NCBI GenBank assembly: GCA_964560875.1
Contig: CAZLMW010000027.1
Coordinates: 1 to 64,000, forward strand
Direction of reading: 5' to 3'
DNA length: 64,000 bases
DNA from: CAZLMW01 sp964560875
GTDB lineage: Bacteria; Myxococcota_A; UBA9042
The translations under genes and the position numbers were made by a program. How positions within the stretch are numbered: position 1 is the stretch's first letter; each line of letters begins with the position of its first letter. Below are positions 27,001-34,795 of the stretch, piece by piece. The notes below the pieces were generated by a model. That model saw only the letters and a program-made list of their open reading frames with translations. It did no database searches and had not been told where the DNA came from.

Positions 27001-27762
27001 TCAGCAGCTGATTCCGCCGTCCACGAGCAGCGTCTGGCCGGTGATCATCCCGGCCCCGTCGCTCAACAAAAAGCGCGCGGCGGCGACGACATCGTCGGTC
27101 GTGGCGAGGCGGCGGAGCGGGGTTCGTCGCACGATTTGGCCCAGCTGACCCTCGTCGAGGCGGGCGGACATATCGGTGCGCATATAGCCGGGCGCGATGG
27201 AGTTGACGGTGATCTCCAGGCGCCCCACCTCGCGGGCGAGCGATCGGCTGAAACCGTCCATGCCCGCCTTGGTCGCCGAGTAGACGGACAGGCCGTTGTA
27301 GCCCCGGGTGCCGATGATCGAGCTGATGTTGAGGATGCGGCCGGGCTTGCGACGTCCGAGCATCGTGCGAATCGCGAGCCGCGACAGGCGGATGGTGCCC
27401 TCGAGGTTGATGGCGAGCATCCGGTGCACTTCGATCTCGGGCAGCGTGGCGAGGATGCCTTCGACCGCGATGGCGCTGTTGTTGATGACACCGTACGGGG
27501 CGCCGAACCGCTTGACGGCGTCCTTGACGAAGGCGCTGAGGCCGTCGCTGTCGGTGATGTCGACCTGGGCGAAATGGACGCGGTCGGGATGAGCCTCGAC
27601 CAACGCTTCGATCTCGGGCGTGGACGAGCGGCTGAACGTCGAGAACGCGTAACCGTCCTCCAACAACCCGCGCAAGAGGGCGAGACCGAGGCCGCGCGAC
27701 CCCCCGGACAAGATGATGTGGCGGGGCGCAGTGCCCGCATCAGCGGCGGCTCTTTTTTCCAT
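27001..27762 (-). CDS. FabG-like 3-oxoacyl-ACP reductase (SDR)
   Basis: 253 aa. SDR motifs are intact: SGGSRGLG cofactor loop (about 20-27), NNSA (about 93-96), a catalytic Ser in ISSIIG, YSATK (catalytic Tyr/Lys near 156-160), PGYMRTDM, and C-terminal GQTLLVDGG typical of FabG. It overlaps the end of the acyl ligase gene by 23 nt and completes an ACP-ligase-reductase operon, so its substrate is probably a beta-ketoacyl group on the 80-aa ACP encoded two genes upstream. Final residues are GISC. Confidence 0.88.
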   Translation of the reverse strand: MEKRAAADAGTAPRHIILSGGSRGLGLALLRGLLEDGYAFSTFSRSSTPEIEALVEAHPDRVHFAQVDITDSDGLSAFVKDAVKRFGAPYGVINNSAIAVEGILATLPEIEVHRMLAINLEGTIRLSRLAIRTMLGRRKPGRILNISSIIGTRGYNGLSVYSATKAGMDGFSRSLAREVGRLEITVNSIAPGYMRTDMSARLDEGQLGQIVRRTPLRRLATTDDVVAAARFLLSDGAGMITGQTLLVDGGISC

Positions 27763-28972
27763 TTGCGTTCAACGTGATGTCGGAGGTGAAGACCAGGTAC
27801 TGCGGGATCCAGTTGGCCGGGAGGTGTTCGCGCAACGTGGCCTTCAGTTCGGCGGCCGCGAGCTCGGCACCGTCCTCCAGGGCGACCTCGGCGCTCAACA
27901 ACGATCCGATGATCGGGCTGCGCTTGAGGAAAACGCGGCTGTCACGCACGCCTGGGATGCGATTGACCGCTGCCTCGACCTCTTCGGGCGGGATCTTGGC
28001 GCCGCCAACGTTCACGACAGCGTCGGACCGACCGACAATGTACACGCGGCCGTCGCGAATCTCGGCGAGATCGGGCGTTCGATACCAATCGCCATCGTCA
28101 TCGGCGCCATCCGCCGCGCCATAGCCGAGCATGCGGTAGGGCGAGCGAACTTCGAGTTGCCCATCCCGGACCCGTAGACCGACCCGCCCGTCACGCTCCA
28201 GCATGTGGACCGGAAAACCCTCGCGACCGTCGGACACGACGATGGCGGACCCGACCTCGGTCGACGCGTAGATGTGCGTGAGTTTGGCGGGGCTGAACAG
28301 CCGCTGGACAAGATCCAGGGTCGATTGGTCGACGCGTTCGCCGCCGAGCGTGGCTTGCTGAAGTTGGGGTGTCGGAAGGTCCGTGGGCCACGCGTTCGCC
28401 AGCATGCGCCAGTACGTCGGTGTGGCTGAAATCACGTTCAAGTCGGCGTCGACGATCGCTTGTGGCGCGGTGGTTGGTCCGTCGCAGTACAGGACCTGGC
28501 CCTTCGCAGCCTGCACGGCGAAGAACACCTGCAATCCCGCGTAACTCAGCGGACTGTAGGCCATCAGCCAGCGCGAACCTGGCAATCGCTCGCCGGCGAA
28601 ACGACCGGGAGCCCCGATGCGTTGCCACCGATGAAACGCGAGCTTCGGCTCGCCGGATGTGCCGCTTGTGAAGAGCCCGAGCGCACCCGTGGCACGTTCG
28701 GCGGGAGGCGTCGGCAACTCGGGGACCGCTTCGCCTTCGGCCAAGACAAGGGCGAAACCATGGCGCTGGACCAACGCCTCGACCTGGCTGTCGTGAAAGT
28801 GCGACGGCAGGGTGATGAGCTGCGCGTCACCGGCTTGGGCGGTTCGCAGACAATCGTTGAGCAGGCTGGGCGAGTGCGCGCGTACAGCAACAGGTCCGTG
28901 CGCGCCGCGCAACGCGTCGGTCCAACCCGCCGGCAGCTGCGGCGGCTTGTTGAAGTCAAAAAGCTCAGCCAT
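27740..28972 (-). CDS. AMP-dependent acyl ligase (acyl-CoA/acyl-ACP synthetase family)
   Basis: 410 aa from ATG 28972 (MAELFDFNKPPQ); the start overlaps the ACP stop by 8 nt, and an upstream in-frame start at 29149 would run through the ACP gene. ANL-family blocks: P-loop LFTSGTSGEPKLAF, YASTEVGSAI, YRTPDLAEI..GRVYIVGRSDAVVNVGG.KI and the C-terminal catalytic Lys in NANGKKSRR. It is about 100 residues shorter than ordinary acyl-CoA ligases because the N-terminal part is abridged, as in ligases that load a short acyl acid onto a dedicated ACP. It is inferred to activate an acid and transfer it to the adjacent ACP. Confidence 0.85.
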   Translation of the reverse strand: MAELFDFNKPPQLPAGWTDALRGAHGPVAVRAHSPSLLNDCLRTAQAGDAQLITLPSHFHDSQVEALVQRHGFALVLAEGEAVPELPTPPAERATGALGLFTSGTSGEPKLAFHRWQRIGAPGRFAGERLPGSRWLMAYSPLSYAGLQVFFAVQAAKGQVLYCDGPTTAPQAIVDADLNVISATPTYWRMLANAWPTDLPTPQLQQATLGGERVDQSTLDLVQRLFSPAKLTHIYASTEVGSAIVVSDGREGFPVHMLERDGRVGLRVRDGQLEVRSPYRMLGYGAADGADDDGDWYRTPDLAEIRDGRVYIVGRSDAVVNVGGAKIPPEEVEAAVNRIPGVRDSRVFLKRSPIIGSLLSAEVALEDGAELAAAELKATLREHLPANWIPQYLVFTSDITLNANGKKSRR

Positions 28973-29207
28973 CTGCGTACAGGGCGACAAGCTCGCCGAG
29001 CGTCTGGAAGCGGACAAAGCCGTCCTTGAATGGGTCTTTGCCGGTCTTCTCTTCGAGCTTGACGACAACGAGCGCGAGCCCGATGGAATCCAGCGCCGTC
29101 TCGCTGAGCAGGTCGGTGTCGGCCGCCAGCTCCGTGGCCTTGCCGCCATTCTCGACGATGACTTCGTTGACGGTGGCGGACACGACCTGGAGAAGCTGTT
29201 GCGACAT
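28965..29207 (-). CDS. Acyl carrier protein
   Basis: 80 aa from ATG 29207 (MSQQLLQVVSATVNEVI). The 4'-phosphopantetheine attachment site is Ser41 in LLSETALDSIGLALVV, and the rest forms the expected short helices with an acidic character. A longer in-frame start would add 19 residues with no ACP likeness. The ligase ATG overlaps its stop, so the two are translationally coupled. It is a dedicated rather than housekeeping ACP, since no fatty acid synthesis cluster is nearby. Confidence 0.9.
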   Translation of the reverse strand: MSQQLLQVVSATVNEVIVENGGKATELAADTDLLSETALDSIGLALVVVKLEEKTGKDPFKDGFVRFQTLGELVALYADG

Positions 29208-29385
29208 GATGGCGACCTGGAGGGAGATGATGCAGCGGGCGCGGGCCGCAGGTGGGTTGCCCAAGCGCCAGCAAAGGTTTCAGGCGAATCGCTTTACAGA
29301 GACAACGGGGCCTTGTCAAAGCACCGAAGTTGCCGAGCGATCGCCCGCGCTGCATCCTCCCCGCCCCGCCAACCGGAGCGACGCG

Positions 29386-30024
29386 ATGGCAGACAAAACC
29401 TCCTTCGACACTGGCAACATCTTCTTTGACACCGACAACATCTTCTTCGACACCGCACGCATCGGACACCGCGGCGATGGCGTGATCATCGGCAAGACGG
29501 TTCGCCTGCGGCGGCCCGAGGCATGTTCGATCGGCGTCGGCTCGATCATCGACGACTTCGTTTACGTTTCCTGCGCATTGCAGATGGGTCGGCATGGCCA
29601 TATCGCGCCAAACGTCGTGCTCAGCGGCGGCGGTGCGCGCATCGTGATGGGCGATTTCGTGGGCATCGGCGCGGGCAGCAGCGTGCATTGCGCGTCATCG
29701 GATTACCTCACGGCATCGTTCGAGTTGCCGTCCATCCCATCGGATTACCACTTCGGGGGGACGGTCGCGGATGTCGAGTTCGCCGATCATGTGCTGATTG
29801 GCGCGCACAGCATCATCCTGCCCGGCACCGTGCTGCCCGAGGGGTTTGCGTGCTCCGCGCATTCGATCGTGCGCAACAAGCGCTACGAACCGTGGACGCT
29901 CTACGGTGGACCGGACTGTCGCAAGCTGTTCAAGCGCCGGCCCCACGCGGTCAAACTCCAAGCGCAACGCCTCCTCGACGGACTGCCGCCCGCAACCGCC
30001 GAAGAGCTCAAGAACGCCGGCTGA
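29386..30024 (+). CDS. Left-handed beta-helix (hexapeptide) acyltransferase
   Basis: 212 aa from ATG 29386, with a GGAG box 7 nt upstream. Hexapeptide-repeat strands (IGHRGDGVIIGKTVRL, GVGSIIDDFVYVS, GHIAPNVVLSGGG, VMGDFVGIGAGSSVH, FADHVLIGAHSIILPGTVLPEGF) fill most of the chain, ending with WTLYGGPDCRKLFKR, typical of sugar O- or N-acyltransferases. It is divergent from the ACP-ligase-reductase operon and is likely its partner: the acyl-ACP would donate the acyl group to a nucleotide sugar or surface polysaccharide. Residues 6-22 are an in-frame repeat FDTGNIF/FDTDNIF/FDTA, an unusual head for this family. Confidence 0.82.
   Translation: MADKTSFDTGNIFFDTDNIFFDTARIGHRGDGVIIGKTVRLRRPEACSIGVGSIIDDFVYVSCALQMGRHGHIAPNVVLSGGGARIVMGDFVGIGAGSSVHCASSDYLTASFELPSIPSDYHFGGTVADVEFADHVLIGAHSIILPGTVLPEGFACSAHSIVRNKRYEPWTLYGGPDCRKLFKRRPHAVKLQAQRLLDGLPPATAEELKNAG
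29404..29445 (+). repeat. 21-nt tandem duplication in the 5' end of the acyltransferase gene
   Basis: Two 21-nt units encoding FDTGNIF and FDTDNIF, followed by a partial third (FDTA). They lie just after the start codon, ahead of the beta-helix. Confidence 0.85.
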
Positions 30025-30045
30025 AGCTGTCGCCGCGACCCGTCG

Positions 30046-30993
30046 TCAGGGGCTGTGCAGCGGACCTTCGCCATCGAATACACCGAGCACGTTGGCCACG
30101 GCGATCTCCGCCATCTTGCGGCGCGTCTGGCGGGTGGCTGAGCCGAGATGCGGCGCGAGAACGGCATTGGTGCACGCGGACAACCCGGGGTGGACGCGCG
30201 GTTCTTCCTCGTACACGTCGAGCCCGGCGGCCCCGATCGGCCCATTGTTGAGCGCGTCCACGAGGGCGGCTTCATCCACGACGGCGCCCCGGGCTGTGTT
30301 CACCAAGATCGCCCCGCCTTTCATCGTCGCGAGTAGCTGCGCGTCGACGAGGTGATGGGTCTGGTCGTTGAGCGGTACGTGCAGCGAGATGACATCGGCC
30401 GTCGCAAACGCCTCGTCGATCGTTACGCGTGATGCACCGAGCGACTCCAACTCCGGTGACGACCGGCGACCGACATAGACAATGTCCATCCGCCAGCCGA
30501 CCGATCGCCGCGCGACGGACGTCCCGATGCGTCCAGGTCCAATGATCGCGAGTCTCGCCCCGACGAGATCCGCACCCAGCAGCTGGTCGGGTTGCCAGCC
30601 AGACCACGTCCCGGACCGAACCATGCGGTCGCCTTCAACGATCCACCGTGCAGCCGCGAGCAGCAGTGTCCACGCAAGATCTGCGGTTGCCTCGGTCAGC
30701 ACGCCGGGCGTGTGTCCGACGACGATTCCGCGCTCACGGCACGCGGCGAGGTCGATGTTGTTCACGCCAACGGCGTAATTGCTGACGATTTGAAGCTGTG
30801 GTCCGGCAGCGTCGAGCACAGCACTGTCGATCTGCTCGCTCAGCTGGCAGATGACAGCGTCGCACCCCGCGATTCGAGACAGGAGAGCCTCTCGCGTCAG
30901 GCCCCCGGCGCCGTCATCGACGTCGTGTCCGGTGGCGACCAGCTTATCGACCGCGTCGCCAGGCAGCCGTCGGGTGACAAGAATTCGCGCCAC
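30046..30993 (-). CDS. D-isomer-specific 2-hydroxyacid dehydrogenase
   Basis: 315 aa, GTG start at 30993 with GGAG 6 nt upstream. NAD-binding motif is present as GPGRIGTSVARR (about 150-161), the signature HVPLNDQTHHLVD (about 205-217), catalytic Arg in NTARGAVVDE, and the catalytic His in APHLGSATRQTR. The family reduces 2-ketoacids such as glyoxylate, hydroxypyruvate or phenylpyruvate; glyoxylate/hydroxypyruvate reductase is the nearest class. It starts 12 nt after the TfoX_N gene on the same strand, so they are probably co-transcribed. Confidence 0.88.
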   Translation of the reverse strand: MARILVTRRLPGDAVDKLVATGHDVDDGAGGLTREALLSRIAGCDAVICQLSEQIDSAVLDAAGPQLQIVSNYAVGVNNIDLAACRERGIVVGHTPGVLTEATADLAWTLLLAAARWIVEGDRMVRSGTWSGWQPDQLLGADLVGARLAIIGPGRIGTSVARRSVGWRMDIVYVGRRSSPELESLGASRVTIDEAFATADVISLHVPLNDQTHHLVDAQLLATMKGGAILVNTARGAVVDEAALVDALNNGPIGAAGLDVYEEEPRVHPGLSACTNAVLAPHLGSATRQTRRKMAEIAVANVLGVFDGEGPLHSP

Positions 30994-31005
30994 GTCCCGC
31001 TCCGA

Positions 31006-31392
31006 TCAGCCCACGGGTTTGTGCTTTCGCTTGCTGGGTGACTTCTTGCTGTCGGCGGCCAGCGCGTCATCGAACGAAGACGCCGCCATTGCGCTCATCA
31101 GGTCGGGGTTTTCGAGGGCCTCGGTCGGGACGGAGAAGTAGGGCATCGCAAACGGTTTGCCGCGCATCTCGACGCTGAATTGTTCACTGCCCGACGCCAA
31201 CATCGCCTCGGCCAGCTCGCCGCTCGCGCGCAGGTACAGCTCATCCCGCGCGAGGCAACCGAACATCAGCCCCTCGCGGAACACTCCGTGGCCGCCGAAC
31301 ATGGGCTTGACCGCCAGGTGCGGCACGCCGGCCATCATTTCGCGCACATGTTCGACGAACTCTGCGCTGTTTTTCATCGTCGGAAACGCCAT
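31006..31392 (-). CDS. TfoX N-terminal domain protein
   Basis: 128 aa from ATG 31392 (MAFPTMKNSAEFVEHV), with an AAGGA box upstream. The TfoX_N block is clear: VKPMFGGHGVFREGLMFG..A..ELYLRAS and PYFSVPTEALENPDLM. Stand-alone TfoX_N proteins are common small cytoplasmic proteins of unknown function, distinct from the competence regulator TfoX/Sxy, which also has a C-terminal domain. The C-terminal tail is Lys/Ser-rich (KKSPSKRKHKPVG). It shares a 73-nt divergent region with the ATP-grasp gene. Confidence 0.85.
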   Translation of the reverse strand: MAFPTMKNSAEFVEHVREMMAGVPHLAVKPMFGGHGVFREGLMFGCLARDELYLRASGELAEAMLASGSEQFSVEMRGKPFAMPYFSVPTEALENPDLMSAMAASSFDDALAADSKKSPSKRKHKPVG

Positions 31393-31465
31393 CTTCTCGA
31401 TCCTTATCCTCGGTTGCTTGGCATCGGCTTGCCGTGCACACCCCAGCTTGTAAGTTGCGCACGCG

Positions 31466-32665
31466 ATGAACGCCAGCCCCAGCTCAGCCACGTTGCCCGA
31501 CTGCATCACCTTCGCGTTGACCGCGACCGGCCTCGCAGTTGCCCGCGACCTCGCGCGCATCGGTGTGCGGGTTATTGGGATCGACGCAGACCGCTGGCGA
31601 CCCGGACAAATTTCTGCCGACGTCACGCGCGTCGAGGGCTTGAGCGACCAGCCTGTTGACGACTCCCTCGTAGCCAAGCTGATCGACTTCGCCAAGCGCA
31701 GCGCCCTGCCGCCGGTCGTCATTCCGAGCGCCGACGATGCCGTCGAGTTCCTGGTCCGACATCGCGATGAACTCATGCCCCATATGCGGATCTCGTCCGG
31801 GTTGACCGAAGACCGCGGCGGGATGCTGGTCGACAAGCTGCGGTTCGCTGAGCGATGCCGGGAGATGGCGATCGACACGCCGCTGACGTCGCTGCCCGAG
31901 ACCCGCGCGGACATCGATGCCTTCGTCGCAGCCGCTGGCCTCCCGTGCATCGTCAAACCCCGGGCCGGGCACAAGTGGCGCCAAAAACTGCAGGGCGCCA
32001 AGCTCCTCGTGCCGCAAACACGGGCTGAACTTGACCACGCGATCGATGATGTTGTCGGCGAACCCGGCGCAGTGGTGCTCCAAGAGCTCGTGCCCGGACC
32101 CGAACGCGAGATCGTCGTCGGGGCATGTCTCGTTGGTGAAGACGGCACAGTCCGTCACGTCGTTACCGCGCGCAAAGTCCGCCAGTTCCCGCTCGATTTC
32201 GGATCTGGCGCCCTCGTCGTGACCGAACCGTTGCCGGAAGTGGCCCGCCTGTCCGCCGAGATCCTCGAAAAGCTCGACTACCGCGGCGTGTGCGGCACCG
32301 AGTTTAAACTGGATCCGCGAAACGGCCGTCTGCGCCTCATCGAGATCAACGCACGCCCGGTGCTCTGGTACGACCTGTGCCGCGCGGCCGGAAGCCACCT
32401 GCTTGAAGCACACTACGCCGAGCTCGCCGGACTGCCGGCTGTTTCCGTCGCCCCACAGCGTCAACGGGTCGTCTGGCGCTACCTCACCCGCGACGTGATC
32501 GCCCTGGTTCAACGTCACAAACGGCCTTTCGCGATCGCCCGCGAGCTCGCCAAGACGCCGCGCGCCGACACCCTGGCCACGATGGACACCAACGATCCAA
32601 AGACGATCGCGGCCACGATCAGCCACACCATGGCTCAGGCCGTATCGCACCTCGCAAAGCGCTGA
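31466..32665 (+). CDS. ATP-grasp domain protein (carboxylate-amine ligase type)
   Basis: 399 aa. A Rossmann-like preATP-grasp domain (residues 10-110) is followed by the ATP-grasp core: GLPCIVKPRAGHKWRQKL (Lys of the first ATP contact, near 155), VLQELVPGPEREIVVG, FKLDPRNGRLRLIEINARP (Mg2+-binding Glu/Asn near 290-295). The family joins a carboxylate to an amine or thiol via an acyl-phosphate. The closest layout is that of D-aspartate ligase-like/CarB-like stand-alone ligases. The substrate is unknown. No ribosome-binding site is evident; a TAAGTT hexamer at 31451-31456 lies close to the ATG. Confidence 0.82.
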   Translation: MNASPSSATLPDCITFALTATGLAVARDLARIGVRVIGIDADRWRPGQISADVTRVEGLSDQPVDDSLVAKLIDFAKRSALPPVVIPSADDAVEFLVRHRDELMPHMRISSGLTEDRGGMLVDKLRFAERCREMAIDTPLTSLPETRADIDAFVAAAGLPCIVKPRAGHKWRQKLQGAKLLVPQTRAELDHAIDDVVGEPGAVVLQELVPGPEREIVVGACLVGEDGTVRHVVTARKVRQFPLDFGSGALVVTEPLPEVARLSAEILEKLDYRGVCGTEFKLDPRNGRLRLIEINARPVLWYDLCRAAGSHLLEAHYAELAGLPAVSVAPQRQRVVWRYLTRDVIALVQRHKRPFAIARELAKTPRADTLATMDTNDPKTIAATISHTMAQAVSHLAKR

Positions 32666-32760
32666 ATAGTCTCAACTAGCTGAAATCAAAACGTTTGATC
32701 CGTCTCGAGTCGGATCGAACGGACTGGTCCGACGTTTTTACGCACTGCGTCAAAAACCGC

Positions 32761-32806
32761 TTGACACCTCGTGCACGACGAAAGTAGACAGTCGCACTTC
32801 CTACTT
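32761..32806 (+). promoter_or_regulatory. Promoter with MerR-linked operator upstream of the cytochrome operon
   Basis: TTGACA at 32761-32766 and TAGACA at 32785-32790 (18-nt spacing) precede the di-haem cytochrome gene. AAGTAG (32782-32787) and CTACTT (32801-32806) form an inverted repeat with a 13-nt spacer. On the minus strand the stretch shares GAAGTAGGA and TCTACTTT with the operator at 8529-8546, differing by a 7-nt insertion in the middle. The shared sequence suggests regulation by the MerR protein encoded at 7775-8497. Confidence 0.5.
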
Positions 32807-32862
32807 CGGTCGGCCGTGCTGTCTGCGGTCCTCGTTGCGTAGGGACAGATGGAGACCTCCCC

Positions 32863-34713
32863 ATGCGACTCACCGCGACGCTCGTCCTGACCTTCGCTTT
32901 CAGCCTCTCCGCGGCGTGCTCCGAACCCGAGCAAAGCGCCCCCGAAGAGGTCGCCGCCGACGGCTCATCCGCCGATGGATTTGCGGGCGCCTCGGTCGGG
33001 CAGGCCGACACCGGAAGCAACACAAACCAGCAGGATGCCTCGTCGTCAGCGCCCCAGGACACCGCCGGCACGCTTGGTCCGGTCGACGCGGGCTTGGCCG
33101 GAACTGCCGATGCAGGTTCACCGTCGGTGCAAGACGCCGGGATCGCGGCTGCTGTTGATGCAGGCGGCTCGGCCAACGACCCCGGATCGAACACAGACGC
33201 CGGATCGAACACTGACGCCGCTGACCCAAACGCCGCTGATCCAAACGCTGCTGACACTGCGGCAAGCGTCGATGCCGGTTCGGGCAACACAGGACCGTCG
33301 GACGCAGGCACGACCAACCCGGGCGGCACGACGAAAAACCCGCCGCTCCCGACCGATCCCGGCGCGCCCAAGACCCACGGCCTGACCAACGTGTCCAAGG
33401 TGCTCTGGGATGTGCTCGAGAAGGGCACGCTCAGGGGCTCGTGCGCCAAGTACAAGGCGCTCGGAACGCTCGCGACCGAGGCCGACAAGATCAAGTGCGG
33501 CAAGGAGATGTTCTTCTACGAGGACTTCGACACCTACGGCGCACCGCGAGCCCTCGTCGACTTCATGAACCACAACCTGCCCAACTCGGTGGGCACCGGC
33601 TTCACGAAGATGGGCATGCACAAGGACCCGACGTCCTTCACCCAACTGCCGCTTGGCCTGGCAGTCGGCGCGGACTTCAAGGGCATGCAGACCTACGCGT
33701 TCACCTGCGCGAGCTGCCACTTCGGCAAGATGCCCGACGGTCGCTTCGCCGTCGGCTACCCCAACCACGACTACGACTACGGTCTGCAGATCCTATCGCT
33801 CAACCTCTTCCCGATGCTCGCGATGGGCACCGACAAGCCCGCGCAACACGAAAAGAGCGCCGTCAAACGCATCCAGCCGATGCTCGACGAGTTCAAGGCG
33901 ATGCCCGGCGGCATGATCAAGTTCGGCCTCGCGATGCTTCCGCTCGTCTCGCAGATGAACAACATCCCGAAGATGACCAAGGCGGTCGAGGCGGCCTACG
34001 CCAGCTGGGCGCCCGGTACCCAGGACTTCGCGATGTTCCCGGTCCCGGTCGACGACGACGTCCACATCGTCACGCAGATCCTCTCGCTCTGGCAGCTGCC
34101 CTCGGCCGCGGAGGTCAAGAGCTACAAGATGACGCACATGATGCTCGGCTGGGCGGGCACCACGGCGACGCTTCACAACTTCTTCGCAGGTTTCTCGGTT
34201 CTCAGCGGCGGCAAGGGCGTGTCCAAGGCCGACGCCGCACCTCTCGTCGCCTACCTCGCCACCCTGGGGACCCCCGCCAACCCCAATCCGCCCCCAGCGG
34301 CCGACGTCTCCGCGGGCAAGAAGCTGTTCGTCGACAAAGGCTGCACGAGCTGCCACGGCGGGCCTCGATATGCGGGCACGCGCGTCTTCAAGTTCAGCGA
34401 AATCGGCACCGACAGCACGCTCGCGATGTGGAACGACAAGGACGCCAATGGCAAGGCCGACAAACCCGAGCTCTTCGGCCCCGGCGATTCGGTCACCGGC
34501 GGCGTGAAGTCACCGCGTCTCAACGGCTCGTGGGCCAAGAAGCGCTTTCTCCACAACGGCTCGGTCACCTCGCTGGAGGCGCTGTTCTGCGTCGGTAGCC
34601 AGCGCCCGAGCATCACCAAGCCGATCTTCTCGGACAAGGGTCACATGATGACCTGCAACGGCCTGAGCGCCGCCGAGAAGAAGCACCTCATCGCCTTCCT
34701 GCGCTCGATCTGA
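32863..34713 (+). CDS. Di-haem c-type cytochrome lipoprotein (CCP/MauG-like)
   Basis: 616 aa. Lipoprotein signal with Cys about 19 (SAAC), then a 140-residue Ala/Asp/Gly/Ser linker with DAG and NTDAG repeats. The folded part starts near residue 165 and has two haem c sites, CASCH (about 284-288) and CTSCHGG (about 494-498), and ends with ITKPIFSDKGHMMTC.GLSAAEKKHLIAFLRSI, as in MauG/cytochrome c peroxidase-like proteins. Such proteins oxidise substrates or reduce peroxide in the periplasm. First gene of a probable operon with the hydrolase at 34796 and the two small secreted proteins that follow. Confidence 0.85.
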   Translation: MRLTATLVLTFAFSLSAACSEPEQSAPEEVAADGSSADGFAGASVGQADTGSNTNQQDASSSAPQDTAGTLGPVDAGLAGTADAGSPSVQDAGIAAAVDAGGSANDPGSNTDAGSNTDAADPNAADPNAADTAASVDAGSGNTGPSDAGTTNPGGTTKNPPLPTDPGAPKTHGLTNVSKVLWDVLEKGTLRGSCAKYKALGTLATEADKIKCGKEMFFYEDFDTYGAPRALVDFMNHNLPNSVGTGFTKMGMHKDPTSFTQLPLGLAVGADFKGMQTYAFTCASCHFGKMPDGRFAVGYPNHDYDYGLQILSLNLFPMLAMGTDKPAQHEKSAVKRIQPMLDEFKAMPGGMIKFGLAMLPLVSQMNNIPKMTKAVEAAYASWAPGTQDFAMFPVPVDDDVHIVTQILSLWQLPSAAEVKSYKMTHMMLGWAGTTATLHNFFAGFSVLSGGKGVSKADAAPLVAYLATLGTPANPNPPPAADVSAGKKLFVDKGCTSCHGGPRYAGTRVFKFSEIGTDSTLAMWNDKDANGKADKPELFGPGDSVTGGVKSPRLNGSWAKKRFLHNGSVTSLEALFCVGSQRPSITKPIFSDKGHMMTCNGLSAAEKKHLIAFLRSI

Positions 34714-34795
34714 GCGTCCCCCATCGAAGCCAACCCGGATCGAAGCCAACCCCGACCGAAGCAATGGCCGCCTCGTCCTGCCCCCGGAGCGTTAC

